Shown piece after piece: positions 17,611-17,716 of a DNA stretch of 17,716 nt. Source of the stretch: Cladorrhinum sp. PSN259 (Eukaryota; Ascomycota; Sordariomycetes; Sordariales; Podosporaceae). The stretch is from contig MU867165.1 in NCBI GenBank assembly GCA_033725935.1, positions 1 to 17,716 on the forward strand. The letters are read 5' to 3'. The translations under genes and the position numbers were made by a program. The notes under the pieces were generated by a model, which saw nothing but the letters and a program-made list of their open reading frames with translations, had not been told where the DNA came from and made no database searches. How positions within the stretch are numbered: position 1 is the stretch's first letter; each line of letters starts with the position of its first letter.

Positions 17611-17716
17611 CCTTTTATACTCTATCCTCTAGTCAGCATCGGATTCTACTAAGAATCCGATGCTTTTTGTATGGGAGACGCACAGGCCATGTAAAAAACA
17701 GGGGGTAGAATCCGAT
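17606..17716 (+). repeat. Dispersed repeat A, copy 3 (cut by window end)
   Basis: It aligns with 16178-16289 in the same orientation: TCGAT...TTTTATA, the head palindrome, TTTGTATGGG, GCACAG.CCATG and GGGGGTAGAATCCGAT at the last base of the window. The palindrome is perfect here: GCATCGGATTCT (17636-17647), loop ACTA, AGAATCCGATGC (17652-17663). It interrupts the OrsD-type frame. Confidence 0.8.

Overview
The window looks like an accessory, repeat-rich region of a filamentous ascomycete (Pezizomycotina) genome. The evidence is short introns of about 54-71 nt with GTRNGT-type donors, CTGAC/CTAAC branch sites and YAG/AAG acceptors; ascomycete gene families (NACHT NLR, type-B carboxylesterase, ULD/SHD1 protein, OrsD-domain protein); and the footprint of repeat-induced point mutation (RIP). 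CpA/TpG are scarce and TpA abundant in the retroelement although CpG is still common, and Gln, Trp and Met codons have become TAA, TAG and ATA by transitions. The species cannot be named from the sequence.

Layout. 1-1690 (minus): RIP-destroyed gag of a Ty3/Gypsy-type retrotransposon that runs off the left edge. 1700-2020: its AT-rich flank, two small hairpins and a 51-bp tandem duplication. 2121-2755 (minus): remnant of a NACHT-type NLR. 3939-4461 (plus): intact small aegerolysin-like gene with one terminal intron. 5324-7366 (plus): five-exon type-B carboxylesterase pseudogene. 7600-8074 (minus): a doubtful RIP-hit coding remnant. 8820-9020 (minus): copy 1 of a dispersed repeat, here called repeat A. 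10516-12693 (minus): intact, intronless, secreted 725-aa right-handed beta-helix protein resembling GH141. 13378-13740 (minus): weak coding remnant. 14316-15959 (plus): three-exon gene with an NLR-type N-terminal domain, ubiquitin-like ULD domain, Cys motif, nuclear localisation signals and SHD1 domain, with a lost start codon and one nonsense codon. 16178-16440: repeat A copy 2. 16771-17610 (plus): OrsD/DUF3505-type C2H2 zinc-finger protein with RIP-type stops, an 18-bp coding minisatellite, and interruption by repeat A copy 3 at the right edge.

How it fits together. I see no operon-like or clustered pathway. The common theme is a compartment where RIP-type decay reached low-copy genes as well as the transposon, while two genes for probably secreted or lipid/carbohydrate-acting proteins (aegerolysin-like, beta-helix) kept open frames. 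NLR, ULD/SHD1 and aegerolysin-like genes are typical of the fast-evolving self/non-self and interaction gene content of fungi; any link between them here is inference. All family names come from motif recognition without database searches.
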